In this document: one piece after another, positions 51,453 through 60,739 of the stretch
How the letters are laid out: every line of letters begins with the position of its first letter
Position numbering within the stretch: position 1 is the stretch's first letter
Origin: Brevibacterium sp. 239c
Lineage (GTDB): Bacteria; Actinomycetota; Actinomycetes; Actinomycetales; Brevibacteriaceae
Length of the DNA: 64,000 nucleotides
Assembly (NCBI RefSeq): GCF_900169365.1
Contig: NZ_FXZH01000006.1
Location: forward strand, 1 to 64,000
Direction: 5' to 3'
Position numbers and translations under genes: made by a program
The notes under the pieces: model-generated
What the model was told of the DNA's origin: nothing
The model's input: the letters and a program-made list of their open reading frames with translations, nothing else
Database searches by the model: none

Positions 51453-52891
51453 GACTGTCCTCCATTTGCGTCGTTGCCGTTTGTCGGCGTTGCCAGTGCT
51501 GTGACGGCTCGCGGCCCCGGCACTATATCGAGTTCCTTCGTGGGCGTGTCGTGTCCCGCCGAGGTGGTCGTCGCCGAGCTGGCCCCCACCGAGGCGCTGC
51601 TCACAGATTCGCTGCCGGCGGGGTTCGCTGCCGGCTTTCTGAAAGCGTCGCGCCGGTGGTTGGTCGTCCCGGTGTCGGAGTCCGCCTCCAGTGGCTGATC
51701 CACGAGGACGAAACCGACCGGCAGGCTTTCTCCGGCCCGCAGTAGCTCCTGGGTCGACCGCAGATCGGCCCAAACCGGGTGAGGGGCAGTGACCACGACG
51801 GCGATGTCCGAGAGTTCGAGGAAGCTGCACGTCTGTGGGTGGGCTGCGAAATCGGAGCTGAGGCAGATGACGAGGTCGTAGTCCGCCAGCACCGCGCACA
51901 GGGCGTCGGCAAGTGCTCGGCCGATGAGGAGACTCTCACCGGAAAGCGAATTCGCGTCGACGACGCTGATTCCAGTGACCTGTGAGAGTTCGCGGTAATG
52001 GGAGGTGCTCAGTTCCGCAGGATCGGCGGAGACGAGAGCGCAGCTCATCCCACTGGCTGCTGCGGTCTCGACGAGATCTGCAGCCAGCTGATTGCCGACT
52101 CCCCCGACACCGCACAGTGTCACGACCGTCGACCCGCGGCGCCTGCCGGTGAGGTCGAGCCGCGCCAGGAGACCCGAAATCGAGGTGGAGGCACCGCAGT
52201 TCGCGGCCTGCCGGCGTATTGCACCTGATGGCTTGCGCATCCGCACGGCCAGCATCTCGGTTCCCAAGGTCCTTCTGATGTCGCCGAAGTCCCGAAGACG
52301 GGGGTCGAGCCCATGTCTGATCGGTGCGAGGAGAAGGCCCAGGACCAGCCCCGCCAGGGCGCCGAGGCCCACAAAGCGGACCAGGTCAGGGTACGCACCG
52401 TCTACGGAGGATTCGGACCTCTGCAGGACAGAGACGTCCAAACTGCTGACAGTGCCCAGCCGATCGGTGAGGAAGGATGTCGACATCGTCTGCGCCGCTC
52501 GGTCGGCCAGCACACGAGCCTGGCCGAGGTCCTGGTCCTGAACGTGCACCTCGATCACCGAGGTGTCGGGCACGAGGACGAAGTCCAAGGAATCCCGGAT
52601 CTGAGCTGTCGAACGGTCGACGTCGGAGCCTTTCGACACCTCATGCGCGAAATCGTTCGATCGGCTGACCTCCAACACGTTTGGCATCAGGTCGTCGATG
52701 TAGGTCCCCGATTCCACGGCACTGACATCGGTGCTTTCCGCCATCGAGACGATGACCTGAGCCTTGACGTCGTAGACGTGTGGGAGGGCTGTTGCCAGAC
52801 CCGCACCGACCAGGGTGCCGAGGATCACGGACCCGACGATCCACCACCGTCTGATGAGGAAGATTCTCACAATCTGTTCGCCGTTCATCAT
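51449..52891 (-). CDS. Wzz/YveK-like chain-length protein with degenerate tyrosine-kinase domain
   Basis: The 480-residue protein has the Wzz topology: first helix IVGSVILGTLVGAGLATALP at about 18-37, an external region to about 165 and a second helix (FVGLGALAGLVLGLLLAPI). The cytoplasmic part follows the fold order of BY-kinases, but the Walker A site reads LCGVGGVGNQLAAD without the essential Lys-Ser/Thr, the Walker A' Asp region is VISADPAEL-like only (SCALVSADPAEL), and the C-terminal tail has no tyrosine cluster. It should control polymer length but not phosphorylate. Starts at 52891 and 52888 are adjacent ATG codons. It overlaps both neighbouring genes. Confidence 0.82.
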   Translation of the reverse strand: MMNGEQIVRIFLIRRWWIVGSVILGTLVGAGLATALPHVYDVKAQVIVSMAESTDVSAVESGTYIDDLMPNVLEVSRSNDFAHEVSKGSDVDRSTAQIRDSLDFVLVPDTSVIEVHVQDQDLGQARVLADRAAQTMSTSFLTDRLGTVSSLDVSVLQRSESSVDGAYPDLVRFVGLGALAGLVLGLLLAPIRHGLDPRLRDFGDIRRTLGTEMLAVRMRKPSGAIRRQAANCGASTSISGLLARLDLTGRRRGSTVVTLCGVGGVGNQLAADLVETAAASGMSCALVSADPAELSTSHYRELSQVTGISVVDANSLSGESLLIGRALADALCAVLADYDLVICLSSDFAAHPQTCSFLELSDIAVVVTAPHPVWADLRSTQELLRAGESLPVGFVLVDQPLEADSDTGTTNHRRDAFRKPAANPAGSESVSSASVGASSATTTSAGHDTPTKELDIVPGPRAVTALATPTNGNDANGGQS

Positions 52892-54096
52892 GACCTGCTT
52901 TCTGCGTCGTCCGTAGACATGTGCTCGACCGGGTGGGCGTTCACCGACGGTGCGGTTGTAACTGTTGCTGTGGTTGCGGCCGTGGTTGCGAGGAAGCTTC
53001 GGTAGACGGCCAGGGACCGTTCGGCCAGTCCTGTTCGGCCGTGTTCATTGACTGCCCGGGTTCTCGCTGCCGCTCCGAGCTCTGTCCTGACTTCCGTGTC
53101 AAGGAGCCGTTCGAGTGCGGCGACCGCTTCTGCGACCGTTCTGAAGAGGAACCCGTTGGAGCCCTCTGTGATCAAGTCGCGGACTCCGACGACGTCGGAT
53201 CCGACCGCGGGAATCCCCATGCTCGCGGCTTCGAGCAGTGAGATCGGCATGCCTTCGCCGAAGGAGGTGAAGAGCAGGACGGATGCCTGTGAGAGTTGAA
53301 CTCGGATGCCCTCAGCGTCGAGCCAGCCGGTGATCTCGATTTCGACCTCTGCGTTTCGCTGGCCGCTGCTCTGCAGGAGCTGCCTGTCTCCTTCACCGAT
53401 CCAGGTGAATGAGAATCGACCGGGATGGGCGCTGTTGGCTCTCGCCGCGATCTCGGTGAAGAGCTCAGGCTGTTTCTGTGCGCTGATCCGCCCCAGATGC
53501 ACGATGTTGAGGATGGCACTCTGGGCTGGAGCGTCGGCGGCCGGGGGTGAGAATTTCGCGGTATCGACCACGTTTGGCAGCACGGCAGTTCGTGCTTGCG
53601 GCAAGTTCGAGGAGGCAAGTGCGGCCTCGCTGTCCGAGACCAGAATCAAGTCCGTCCCACCGTGCAGAGCCCACCGTTCCATTCTCAAGAACATGGATCC
53701 CTGCAGATCAGTGAAGTCAGTGCGATTGAATGCGAAGCCGTGCGGGCTGTAGACGATGTGCGCCTTCGGCGGCGTCACGCTCGCGATGAGTCGACCGAGG
53801 AATCCCGCACGAGATGAATGCAGGTGGATGACGTCTGCTTCGTCTCGGCGCAGCTCTCGCAGCAGCCCCCGCATCAGGCCGAGCAGTGCGGTACGGGGCG
53901 TCGTCGACCAACGGAGGACATCGACTCCCTCGCCCATTCCGGCCACGATCGATTCGTGTGGAGGCGAATCAGGTCGCGGAGTGTATCCGAACCGGACCTC
54001 GTCCACGCTCGTATTCGCGGCCTGCTCACGTGCCAGAGCGGTGACCGAGGCCAGAACACCGGCCGCTGCAGCATCAGTGACATGGAGGATTCTCAT
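52888..54096 (-). CDS. Glycosyltransferase family 4 (GT-B)
   Basis: The 402-residue protein begins RILHVTDAAAAGVLASV, has HLHSSRAGFLGRL and the C-terminal GT-B donor region with IVHLGRISAQKQPELF, TGWLDAEGI and FGEGMPISLLEAASMGIPAV. The E-x(7)-E motif lies in EGMPISLLE. It transfers a sugar from a nucleotide donor to the growing lipid-linked repeat unit. ATG 54096 has AAGGA with six bases spacing and is preferred to ATG 54102. A Thr/Ala-rich stretch near the C-terminus (ATTAATTATVTT) is unusual. It overlaps the polymerase candidate by 23 bp. Confidence 0.9.
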   Translation of the reverse strand: MRILHVTDAAAAGVLASVTALAREQAANTSVDEVRFGYTPRPDSPPHESIVAGMGEGVDVLRWSTTPRTALLGLMRGLLRELRRDEADVIHLHSSRAGFLGRLIASVTPPKAHIVYSPHGFAFNRTDFTDLQGSMFLRMERWALHGGTDLILVSDSEAALASSNLPQARTAVLPNVVDTAKFSPPAADAPAQSAILNIVHLGRISAQKQPELFTEIAARANSAHPGRFSFTWIGEGDRQLLQSSGQRNAEVEIEITGWLDAEGIRVQLSQASVLLFTSFGEGMPISLLEAASMGIPAVGSDVVGVRDLITEGSNGFLFRTVAEAVAALERLLDTEVRTELGAAARTRAVNEHGRTGLAERSLAVYRSFLATTAATTATVTTAPSVNAHPVEHMSTDDAESRS

Positions 54097-55252
54097 CGCC
54101 ATTCCTTTCCTTCGGGGCGGCCAGCAGGCGCTTCGGTGTTGACCGGTGGGTGCTTCGAGCGGCGAGGACATGTGTGTCCTCGGGTGTGAGGTGGCCAACA
54201 CCTCGACCCGGCGTTCGTTCGGATCGCCGGTGGGGAAGAAGTGCGAGGAACAGCGGCAGGAATGGGGTGAGGTGTTTGAGGTACGAGCCGTAGTCGGGTT
54301 CGAAGATCACCAGGACGATGAAGAGTGCGATCAGCAGCGCAGCGATCCATCCCGTTCTGCGTTCGTTCCGGGCACGTCCGCTGAAGATGGCTATGGCGAC
54401 CAGGGTCCACAGCATGGCGATGACCACACCGGCCACGAGGTAATAGGACGAGCCCATGGTGAACAGGGTGATCGGGACCAGGAGCTGAAAGGCGACGACG
54501 AGGATCGAGAGCACTCCCGCGATCGGGGTCGTCCCGAAGTCGGGATTGCGGATGAGGGTCGCCACGGAGGCGTCTTCGCGTCCCGAATTCACCATTTCCC
54601 TTGTGGCACCGAGGTGCTCACCCTGGAACAGCAGGAAGGCGAGCTCCAAACCGATGAACGCGACGATCACTGCCAGAACCACCACGATGGGGTTCCGCAC
54701 CCTTCGCAGGGTGAAGTAGATGACCGGCACGAGGGCGGCGATGATCAGCCAGTACGGCCGCACCAATGCTCCGTAGATGAGGCAGGCTCCGACGATGACA
54801 GTCATCCGCACGATCTCATGGCGTGATCTGACCGCCAGGAGCACCAGGAACGCGATGAGCAGAGACACGAACTCTTTGGTGTACTGCGCAAGATAGGCCA
54901 GGCCGAGACACATGGTCAGAACGAGGCCGCCGGCCCCGAGCATTCCCACCCGATTCCAATCCGCGAAGCCGATGGCCAGGAGCACGCAGATGATGAGCAC
55001 GGTGATCGACACGAGGCTGGCCAAAGCGGGTGATGCGTCAAGCCCCAGGGCCCTATAGAAGCCCGCCAGCATATGGAACGATGTGTCTTCGGGCGCCACA
55101 CCAGGGTTGGAGATGACCCGTTGCACGTGGCCGTCATCGAGGAGAAACCTCGGGGGCAGAAAACCTCGGACCAGGGACGCAAAGACCAAGGAAAGACCAC
55201 AGATGCCGAGCAGAACGAACTGGCCGAGACTGGGAAAACGACTGCTGGTCAT
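54074..55252 (-). CDS. Multi-spanning membrane protein, Wzy-type polymerase candidate
   Basis: The 392-residue protein has about ten hydrophobic helices to residue 340, with one sizeable external loop after helix one (GFLPPRFLLDDGHVQRVISN) and another near the middle (GEHLGATREMVNSGREDAS), and a polar C-terminus. No family motif is obvious to me. In the locus it takes the place of the missing O-antigen polymerase, which is usually a weakly conserved protein of this size and topology with a large loop. It overlaps the upstream glycosyltransferase by four bases. The polymerase assignment is by context only. Confidence 0.65.
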   Translation of the reverse strand: MTSSRFPSLGQFVLLGICGLSLVFASLVRGFLPPRFLLDDGHVQRVISNPGVAPEDTSFHMLAGFYRALGLDASPALASLVSITVLIICVLLAIGFADWNRVGMLGAGGLVLTMCLGLAYLAQYTKEFVSLLIAFLVLLAVRSRHEIVRMTVIVGACLIYGALVRPYWLIIAALVPVIYFTLRRVRNPIVVVLAVIVAFIGLELAFLLFQGEHLGATREMVNSGREDASVATLIRNPDFGTTPIAGVLSILVVAFQLLVPITLFTMGSSYYLVAGVVIAMLWTLVAIAIFSGRARNERRTGWIAALLIALFIVLVIFEPDYGSYLKHLTPFLPLFLALLPHRRSERTPGRGVGHLTPEDTHVLAARSTHRSTPKRLLAAPKERNGDENPPCH

Positions 55253-56418
55253 TGCCCGTTCACCTCGGCGGTGGGCGCCGGCCCGGTGACGGACAGGAGC
55301 GCGGCCTCGAACTCGGTGATGTAGTCATTTCCGGAGACCGAACGCGCCGCACGTGCCATTGCTGATTCCCGTCGACAATCCTCACTCGTCGCGACGATTC
55401 GGCTGGCGGCACGGGCATATGCTTCGGCGGAGATCTCGCTGCTTCCTCCCGCCGATGAGTCCATTTCCGGACTGCTCGGAACCCGCAGATGGATCGCATT
55501 GGTGCCGTCCTCGGTATAGCTGCGAATCGCTCCGACGGGAGTGACAACCGGTATGATCCCCAGCGCGAGGGCCTCGCGAACTGACATCGCAAGTCCCTCG
55601 AAGTCGCTGAGCTGAAGAAAGAAGCGGGCTCCGTCGGCATGAGCGAGGATTTCCTCGGGTGTCGCCGCGCCATGCCAGGTCACTGGCAAGCCGCGCTCAG
55701 CGGCGGTTTCGAGGATCGAGTTGAGCAGCCCACTGCTCGGCGCGATGATCTCGAGGCTGAATCCGCCTGGGCGCAGCCTCTCGAGCGCGCAGAGCAGGTC
55801 GAGCGAACGATCCAGCCTCTTCTGTGCGGCCGCCCGCCCCCAGTAGATGAGGCGGACCGGCTGCGCCACGTCCCGGCTGTCCCGTTGAGGCACACGAGAT
55901 TCGCCATTGTCTGTCCCGGTCTCGTCACCGGCCCAGCCACGTGCCAAATGCAGGAGTGCCGAGTCCGGGCAGACCACCTCAGCGTGGGACCGAAGGGGCA
56001 TCGGGACGAGAGCGTCGAGCGCGGCCGCGGAATCGCAGAGGATGCGATCAGCGAATCGGAACGCCACACGGTGGACGAGCCGGTCGATGAGGTGCGTGTA
56101 CCGCGAGTTGTGGATGAAGAGGACCCACGAGGTGTGCGGATGCCACAGCCGATTCAGACCGCCGACGATGACCGAGCGCCACAGGGAACTGACGACAACG
56201 TCGGGGCTCATCCGATGCAGCCGGATGAGCATTTCGATCACCGTTCGAGGCGAGTTCACGCCCGAGCCGGCGAAATCCGCTGAGACCCCGGCCGGGTCGA
56301 TCTGCTCGAAGGCGAGGACCTGATATCCGAGAGCAGTGGTGCTGCTCGACATCAGCTCGGCGGCGGTTTCGACTCCCCCGATGCCCGTTGTGTGGATGAG
56401 ATGCGCGACCTGGATCAT
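55249..56418 (-). CDS. Glycosyltransferase (GT4-like, GT-B)
   Basis: The 389-residue protein starts QVAHLIHTTGIGGVETAAEL, a GT4-like acceptor-domain loop, and has a C-terminal donor domain with RLIYWGRAAAQKRLDRSLDL, VTWHGAATPEEILAHADGAR and FEGLAMSVREALALGIIPVV, where E-x(7)-E is in the last segment. It transfers a sugar to the lipid-linked intermediate, probably second after the initiating transferase encoded immediately upstream, whose stop it overlaps by four bases. Donor sugar is unknown. Confidence 0.88.
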   Translation of the reverse strand: MIQVAHLIHTTGIGGVETAAELMSSSTTALGYQVLAFEQIDPAGVSADFAGSGVNSPRTVIEMLIRLHRMSPDVVVSSLWRSVIVGGLNRLWHPHTSWVLFIHNSRYTHLIDRLVHRVAFRFADRILCDSAAALDALVPMPLRSHAEVVCPDSALLHLARGWAGDETGTDNGESRVPQRDSRDVAQPVRLIYWGRAAAQKRLDRSLDLLCALERLRPGGFSLEIIAPSSGLLNSILETAAERGLPVTWHGAATPEEILAHADGARFFLQLSDFEGLAMSVREALALGIIPVVTPVGAIRSYTEDGTNAIHLRVPSSPEMDSSAGGSSEISAEAYARAASRIVATSEDCRRESAMARAARSVSGNDYITEFEAALLSVTGPAPTAEVNGQ

Positions 56419-57788
56419 TGCGCACCTGCGGCTCGCACAACGGCGCCGAAGGTGCGCAGAAGGATTGTGAGGTCGTTCTTCAGGTTCCAGTTGTGTGCGT
56501 AGTAGAGGTCGAACTCACGGGCCTGGGCCCAACCGAGGTCGGAACGTCCGCTGACTTGCCACAGGCCCGTCATCCCGGGACGAACACCGAGGCGGTGGTG
56601 GTCTGATCCCTGGTACAGAGCCACCTCGCCGTCCCGCTGCGGGCGGGGGCCGACAAGACTCATTGAGCCGCCGATGACGTTGAACAGCTGCGGAAGCTCG
56701 TCGATCGAGGACTTGCGCAACAGCTGCCCGAGGCGGGTGATCCGTGGGTCGGACGTCACTTTGAACAGTGGCTGAGTTGCAGTCCCCTGGGATTTGAGCA
56801 GTTCCTTGAGCTGTACATCTGCGTTGACGATCATCGAGCGGAACTTGATGATTCTGAAAGGGCGACCATCGAGACCGATTCGCTCCTGAGTGTAGAAGAC
56901 CGGACCGGGCATGGAGATCTTGATCGCGATCGCAACGACCAGCAGAGGGACGGAGAGGATCAGGACCAGGGCGCTTGCCGTCACAACGTCGAACATCCTC
57001 TTCAGGACTCTCACGAGCAGTACGGGTCGCGACGGTGAGATGAGCAGTCCTGAGCTGTCCGTGGCACTTCGGGCGTGGACACGGGCAGGGTCGAGCCCAA
57101 GGTCGAAGAGGGGAAAGTAGAGTTCGACATCACGGTTACGCAGTTCCCAGCAGAGCCGTCGCAGCACCTCCGCATCGATGCCGAAGGCGAGCTCGACGAG
57201 TTCGACATCACGACGCCTCACCTCTGCGAGGACTGCCGAGACGAAGGCATCGCTGTCCGACTTCGTTCTCCGGCTGACGACGAGGTCACTGGTGGTCGGG
57301 TTTCGGCCGCCGATCGCCTCGGTGACGATGCGAAGTGTGCGTTTGGGCAGAAGCGCTGGGATCAGTACGCGCACACCGGCAGTGGCACCCGCGGTCCCCC
57401 ACAGCGCCAGCAGGAAGACATTGTGGTCCTCGCCGGTGACCGAGCCGACGGACATGATTTCGTTCAAGGGGGTGAATGCGGCGATGAAGGCGACAGTCCC
57501 AGTGACGATGACAGCCGACAGCAATGGGATTCTGACTGAGCGGGAGAGCGTTCCCAGGGAGCTGCTGCCGCCGGAGAGGGCATCGAGCAGACACCACAGG
57601 AGGATCCACACGGCCTCGGGGCCGTGCGTCAGTGAGAAGACAAGGGAGGTGGAGAAGATCGTGATGACGACCTGTACGGAGATCGCGAGGAACATCCGCC
57701 GCCGACTGGCGAACACGGTGTCGATCTGCGCAGCGTAGGTGGCCGCTTGATAGGTGATTGCCCCCTGGGACAATGCGCTCGTGGTCAT
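56415..57788 (-). CDS. Initiating polyprenyl-phosphate sugar-1-phosphate transferase
   Basis: The 457-residue protein has four N-terminal helices and a soluble middle part, then the bacterial sugar transferase domain: VLKRMFDVVTASALVLIL, the re-entrant helix, GPVFYTQERIGLDGRPFRII with KFRSM, the catalytic LRKSSIDELPQLFNV and GPRPQRDGEVALY. It moves sugar phosphate from a UDP-sugar to undecaprenyl phosphate and begins repeat-unit synthesis. ATG 57788 follows GAGGA; a start at 57881 would add unsupported residues. It is the first biosynthetic gene of the long operon, so a promoter should lie in the 353-bp gap upstream. Confidence 0.93.
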   Translation of the reverse strand: MTTSALSQGAITYQAATYAAQIDTVFASRRRMFLAISVQVVITIFSTSLVFSLTHGPEAVWILLWCLLDALSGGSSSLGTLSRSVRIPLLSAVIVTGTVAFIAAFTPLNEIMSVGSVTGEDHNVFLLALWGTAGATAGVRVLIPALLPKRTLRIVTEAIGGRNPTTSDLVVSRRTKSDSDAFVSAVLAEVRRRDVELVELAFGIDAEVLRRLCWELRNRDVELYFPLFDLGLDPARVHARSATDSSGLLISPSRPVLLVRVLKRMFDVVTASALVLILSVPLLVVAIAIKISMPGPVFYTQERIGLDGRPFRIIKFRSMIVNADVQLKELLKSQGTATQPLFKVTSDPRITRLGQLLRKSSIDELPQLFNVIGGSMSLVGPRPQRDGEVALYQGSDHHRLGVRPGMTGLWQVSGRSDLGWAQAREFDLYYAHNWNLKNDLTILLRTFGAVVRAAGAQ

Positions 57789-58141
57789 CTTACTGTCCTC
57801 GGAGACAGCTTGGCCGGTCGCGCCGAGAGCATGGGAGAAAAGATCATGTTTCCCATCCTGGCTACTGCGAATTCGCATCATCAGGTGGTCATTACGGGAT
57901 CATTCCTTCGTTCATACTCAACTCGGAGGAAGGACGCATGCGCCCCTACTCGATTCAGGCCAGGACTGCGCAATTCGACCACTCAGTTCCCGAGTCACAA
58001 CGCTTCGCACTACTCATGATGTGGATCGAAGGCTGCGAGCCTTGTGCCTCCTCGGTCGCAGGCTGGAGGCGTCCCGAGCGCAGACTGGAGGCGTGCAGGC
58101 CCCAACCGTCCCGGCCGGTTTCAGACCTGACCTATCGCTGT
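57789..58141. other. Upstream region of the glycopolymer operon
   Basis: A 353-bp gap between the regulator gene at 58142 and the initiating transferase. It has no supported gene; plus-strand reading frames here have poor composition. A 12-bp palindrome TGCGAATTCGCA lies at 57866-57877, about 80 bp upstream of the operon start. I see no convincing -35/-10 pair. Confidence 0.4.
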
Positions 58142-60739
58142 TCAGACCAATCGTTGTTCGGCTCGCAGCTCGTGCAGAGCCCGACCAGCCTGCTCACGAC
58201 GCGTGATGCCCAATTTCTGGAATAGTCTGTAGGTGTGACCTTCAACGGTCCTCACTCGCACGCCCAGCTTCTCTGCGATCTCCGCGTTGGTGCTGCCGGC
58301 AATGATGAGGTTGCAGATCTGACGTTCTCGCGCAGTGAGTTTCGTCGGTGCGCTGGTCCGTGTCGCGGATGCTTCCTCACCAGCACTGAAGTGATCTGCC
58401 AATCTCCGGCAGAGAGCTGCCAGGTCAGGCATGATCTTGTCTTCGGCATCCGCAATGTCACGCAGGGCTGCGCCGTCACGGCCACGCAGGGCAGACCCGA
58501 GACTTCCGAGCAGGCGAAAGTCGCGCCCAGTACCGCGCCCTGCCAGCACGCACATCTCTTCGGACTCGACGACGTCGAAGTGTCTGAAGAGCATGAGTCT
58601 GATGAGAGCAGCGAGCCCGAACGAGCCGTCGTCCATCGCCTCGGCGAGCAGTTCGTTGAGCTTCTCGACCCAGACGGCCTCACCGGTGCGCAGACCTCTG
58701 GCGACGTAGAGGATGATCACCGCACGCCGGTACTCAATATACGGGCCGCGCACTGGCAGAGCGTCGAAACGCGACTCGTAGTGGGCGGCCATATCGACAT
58801 TGCCTCCCAGGACAGAGACATACGCGGCCTGCGCGATGGCCATTGCCAGGAAGGCCGTCTGGTTGCAATGTTCGAGCGCTTCCACAGCAGCATGAGTGGA
58901 CCGCGTGGCCTCGGGCAAGGCCCCGTCCTCCGTATTGATGCGGCTCCAGACGAGGTCGCTGGGACCGCTGCGGGCGGCGAGGTAGGCGATGTCATTGCTC
59001 GGCAGCTCATTGAGGATCCTCTTCGCCCTCTCCGTGTCGCCGTAGCCGGCGAGGGCACTGGCTCGGGTCATGGACAGAATCATCGGCCCTGTGCCCACGG
59101 CGTAGTTCCGCCCTGATTCATGATCGAGCAGTTCAAGTGCTTCCACGTTCTCGCCCTTCTCGATCTTCCGGCTGGCCAGTGCCACGGTCAGCAGCACTCG
59201 GAGCGAGTCGGACAGCCGCTCATCATGGATGGCCTCTGCGAGGAATTCTTCATCGGTCGCTGCCACCAGCAGCGATCTGGTGCCGAATCGATCGACGATG
59301 TTCCGAGCCGTCGCTCCATCGATTCCCTTGCACCCTATGTCCAGGCAGCGATCAGCGCCGGTCCCACTCGCGCCGTCCTCGGCTTCAAGACCCTCGACAC
59401 GGTCGAGGGCGATGCGGAATTTGTCCAGGCTCACGGTCGGTGAGGTGCGGTCGAAGTCCCTGTAGACCCAGACCACGAAGGCTTCGACGATGATGTCGAC
59501 GCAGCACGCCTTCTGCACTGCTTGGGCAAGGACATCTAAACCGAGCGCAGCCTGGTTCACCTCACAGTAGAGACGACCAAGATCGCAGAGTTCGTGTGCC
59601 TCCATGGAATCTGTCGGCACTTCGATGAGCATCCGCAGCGCCCGCTGCCATTCACCGATGCGCGCGGCCACGCGGGCGGCGTCAATGAGGTCTTGCACGT
59701 GGACGTCGGCGCCACATCCTAGGGCCCAGTCCATGCGCAGCATGAGTGACCGATCGGATGGGATCGAGGTGTCGCCGGAGACGACGAAGTCGTACATCCG
59801 TCTGCTTCGACCATCAGGAATCGTGTAGCGGATCGTCTCGGACCTGTGGTTCTCCACAGCGGCGTAGATTCGCCCCTGCCTATGTTTGAGAAGGATCTCG
59901 CCCGCGGCTACGAGGCTATCGGCGGCTTCTCCGAGGTCGGCGGTGAGCATGTGTTCGACGGTGATCTCACCTGCGAGGACGACGAGTTCAAGGGCTTCTC
60001 GTGTCGGGGCTGTGTACTCTTCGAGTTCGATGCGGGTGACGTCCCGGGCGCGTTCGTCGTAGTCGATATCCCGGCCGTCGAGGACCCAGACACCCTGGAG
60101 GTCGTAGAATCGCTGGGCCCGAGTCGTGTAGCGAAGAAGCTCGAGCATCGTCCCCGGCACCCTGCCGGAGTGGAATTCGATGATATCGAGTACCCCATGT
60201 GAGACGATACCGCCGAGCTGGTGCTCAACCATTTCAGCGTAGGAGTCCGGATCAAGAGCGTCGAGAATGATGTGGTCGAGGATGCCGTCCGCAACAAGGT
60301 CATCGAACGGATCGTCCTGCCCGCTTGGGTCCCTGCGCCGTGTGGCAACAATCTTGATATCGCCGTCATTGGACAGCTGGGACAGCACGTCCAGGCTGCG
60401 GCGGTCGATTCTGTGGGCATCATCGACGAAGATCACCGGCTTCGGCTGATCTCCTGCCAGCACAGACACAACACGGTGGAGCAGATCGGCCGGGTCTTCA
60501 TCGAGGTCCACGGACAACCCGAATACACCGAAATCGATTGCCTCGAATACCCGGTCACCGCGCAGCCACAGTTCCGTACCGCCGCGACGATGATGGACCA
60601 AGCTTGACAGAAGCGTCTTTCCAGAGCCCATCTCCCCTTCGATGAGAATTCCACCCGATGATGAGTCGCGCAGGGAGTTCTCGATGGTTTCGGTCTCACG
60701 ACTGCGACCGAAGACGATGGGCTCACCGTGGTCGCTCAC
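58142..60739 (-). CDS. Large LuxR-type regulator with P-loop ATPase domain (second of a pair)
   Basis: From GTG 60739 the protein has 865 residues. An AAA/STAND-type ATPase follows a short start: IVFGRSRETETIENSLRD, Walker A IEGEMGSGKTLLS near 30-42, Walker B KPVIFVDDAHRID. A helical repeat region of about 550 residues follows, then the LuxR HTH (LTARERQICNLIIAGSTNAE, RTVEGHTYRLFQKLGITRRE). GTG overlaps the stop of the partner gene in GTGA. Regulators of this architecture (MalT, LAL group) bind a small inducer and ATP, then activate promoters. Its place before the glycopolymer operon suggests control of it. Confidence 0.88.
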   Translation of the reverse strand: MSDHGEPIVFGRSRETETIENSLRDSSSGGILIEGEMGSGKTLLSSLVHHRRGGTELWLRGDRVFEAIDFGVFGLSVDLDEDPADLLHRVVSVLAGDQPKPVIFVDDAHRIDRRSLDVLSQLSNDGDIKIVATRRRDPSGQDDPFDDLVADGILDHIILDALDPDSYAEMVEHQLGGIVSHGVLDIIEFHSGRVPGTMLELLRYTTRAQRFYDLQGVWVLDGRDIDYDERARDVTRIELEEYTAPTREALELVVLAGEITVEHMLTADLGEAADSLVAAGEILLKHRQGRIYAAVENHRSETIRYTIPDGRSRRMYDFVVSGDTSIPSDRSLMLRMDWALGCGADVHVQDLIDAARVAARIGEWQRALRMLIEVPTDSMEAHELCDLGRLYCEVNQAALGLDVLAQAVQKACCVDIIVEAFVVWVYRDFDRTSPTVSLDKFRIALDRVEGLEAEDGASGTGADRCLDIGCKGIDGATARNIVDRFGTRSLLVAATDEEFLAEAIHDERLSDSLRVLLTVALASRKIEKGENVEALELLDHESGRNYAVGTGPMILSMTRASALAGYGDTERAKRILNELPSNDIAYLAARSGPSDLVWSRINTEDGALPEATRSTHAAVEALEHCNQTAFLAMAIAQAAYVSVLGGNVDMAAHYESRFDALPVRGPYIEYRRAVIILYVARGLRTGEAVWVEKLNELLAEAMDDGSFGLAALIRLMLFRHFDVVESEEMCVLAGRGTGRDFRLLGSLGSALRGRDGAALRDIADAEDKIMPDLAALCRRLADHFSAGEEASATRTSAPTKLTARERQICNLIIAGSTNAEIAEKLGVRVRTVEGHTYRLFQKLGITRREQAGRALHELRAEQRLV

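Noticed and set aside
57754-58206. Plus-strand frames of 90-155 codons in the gap before the glycopolymer operon
   Set aside because: No Shine-Dalgarno site, no known domain, and composition unlike coding sequence in this genome.
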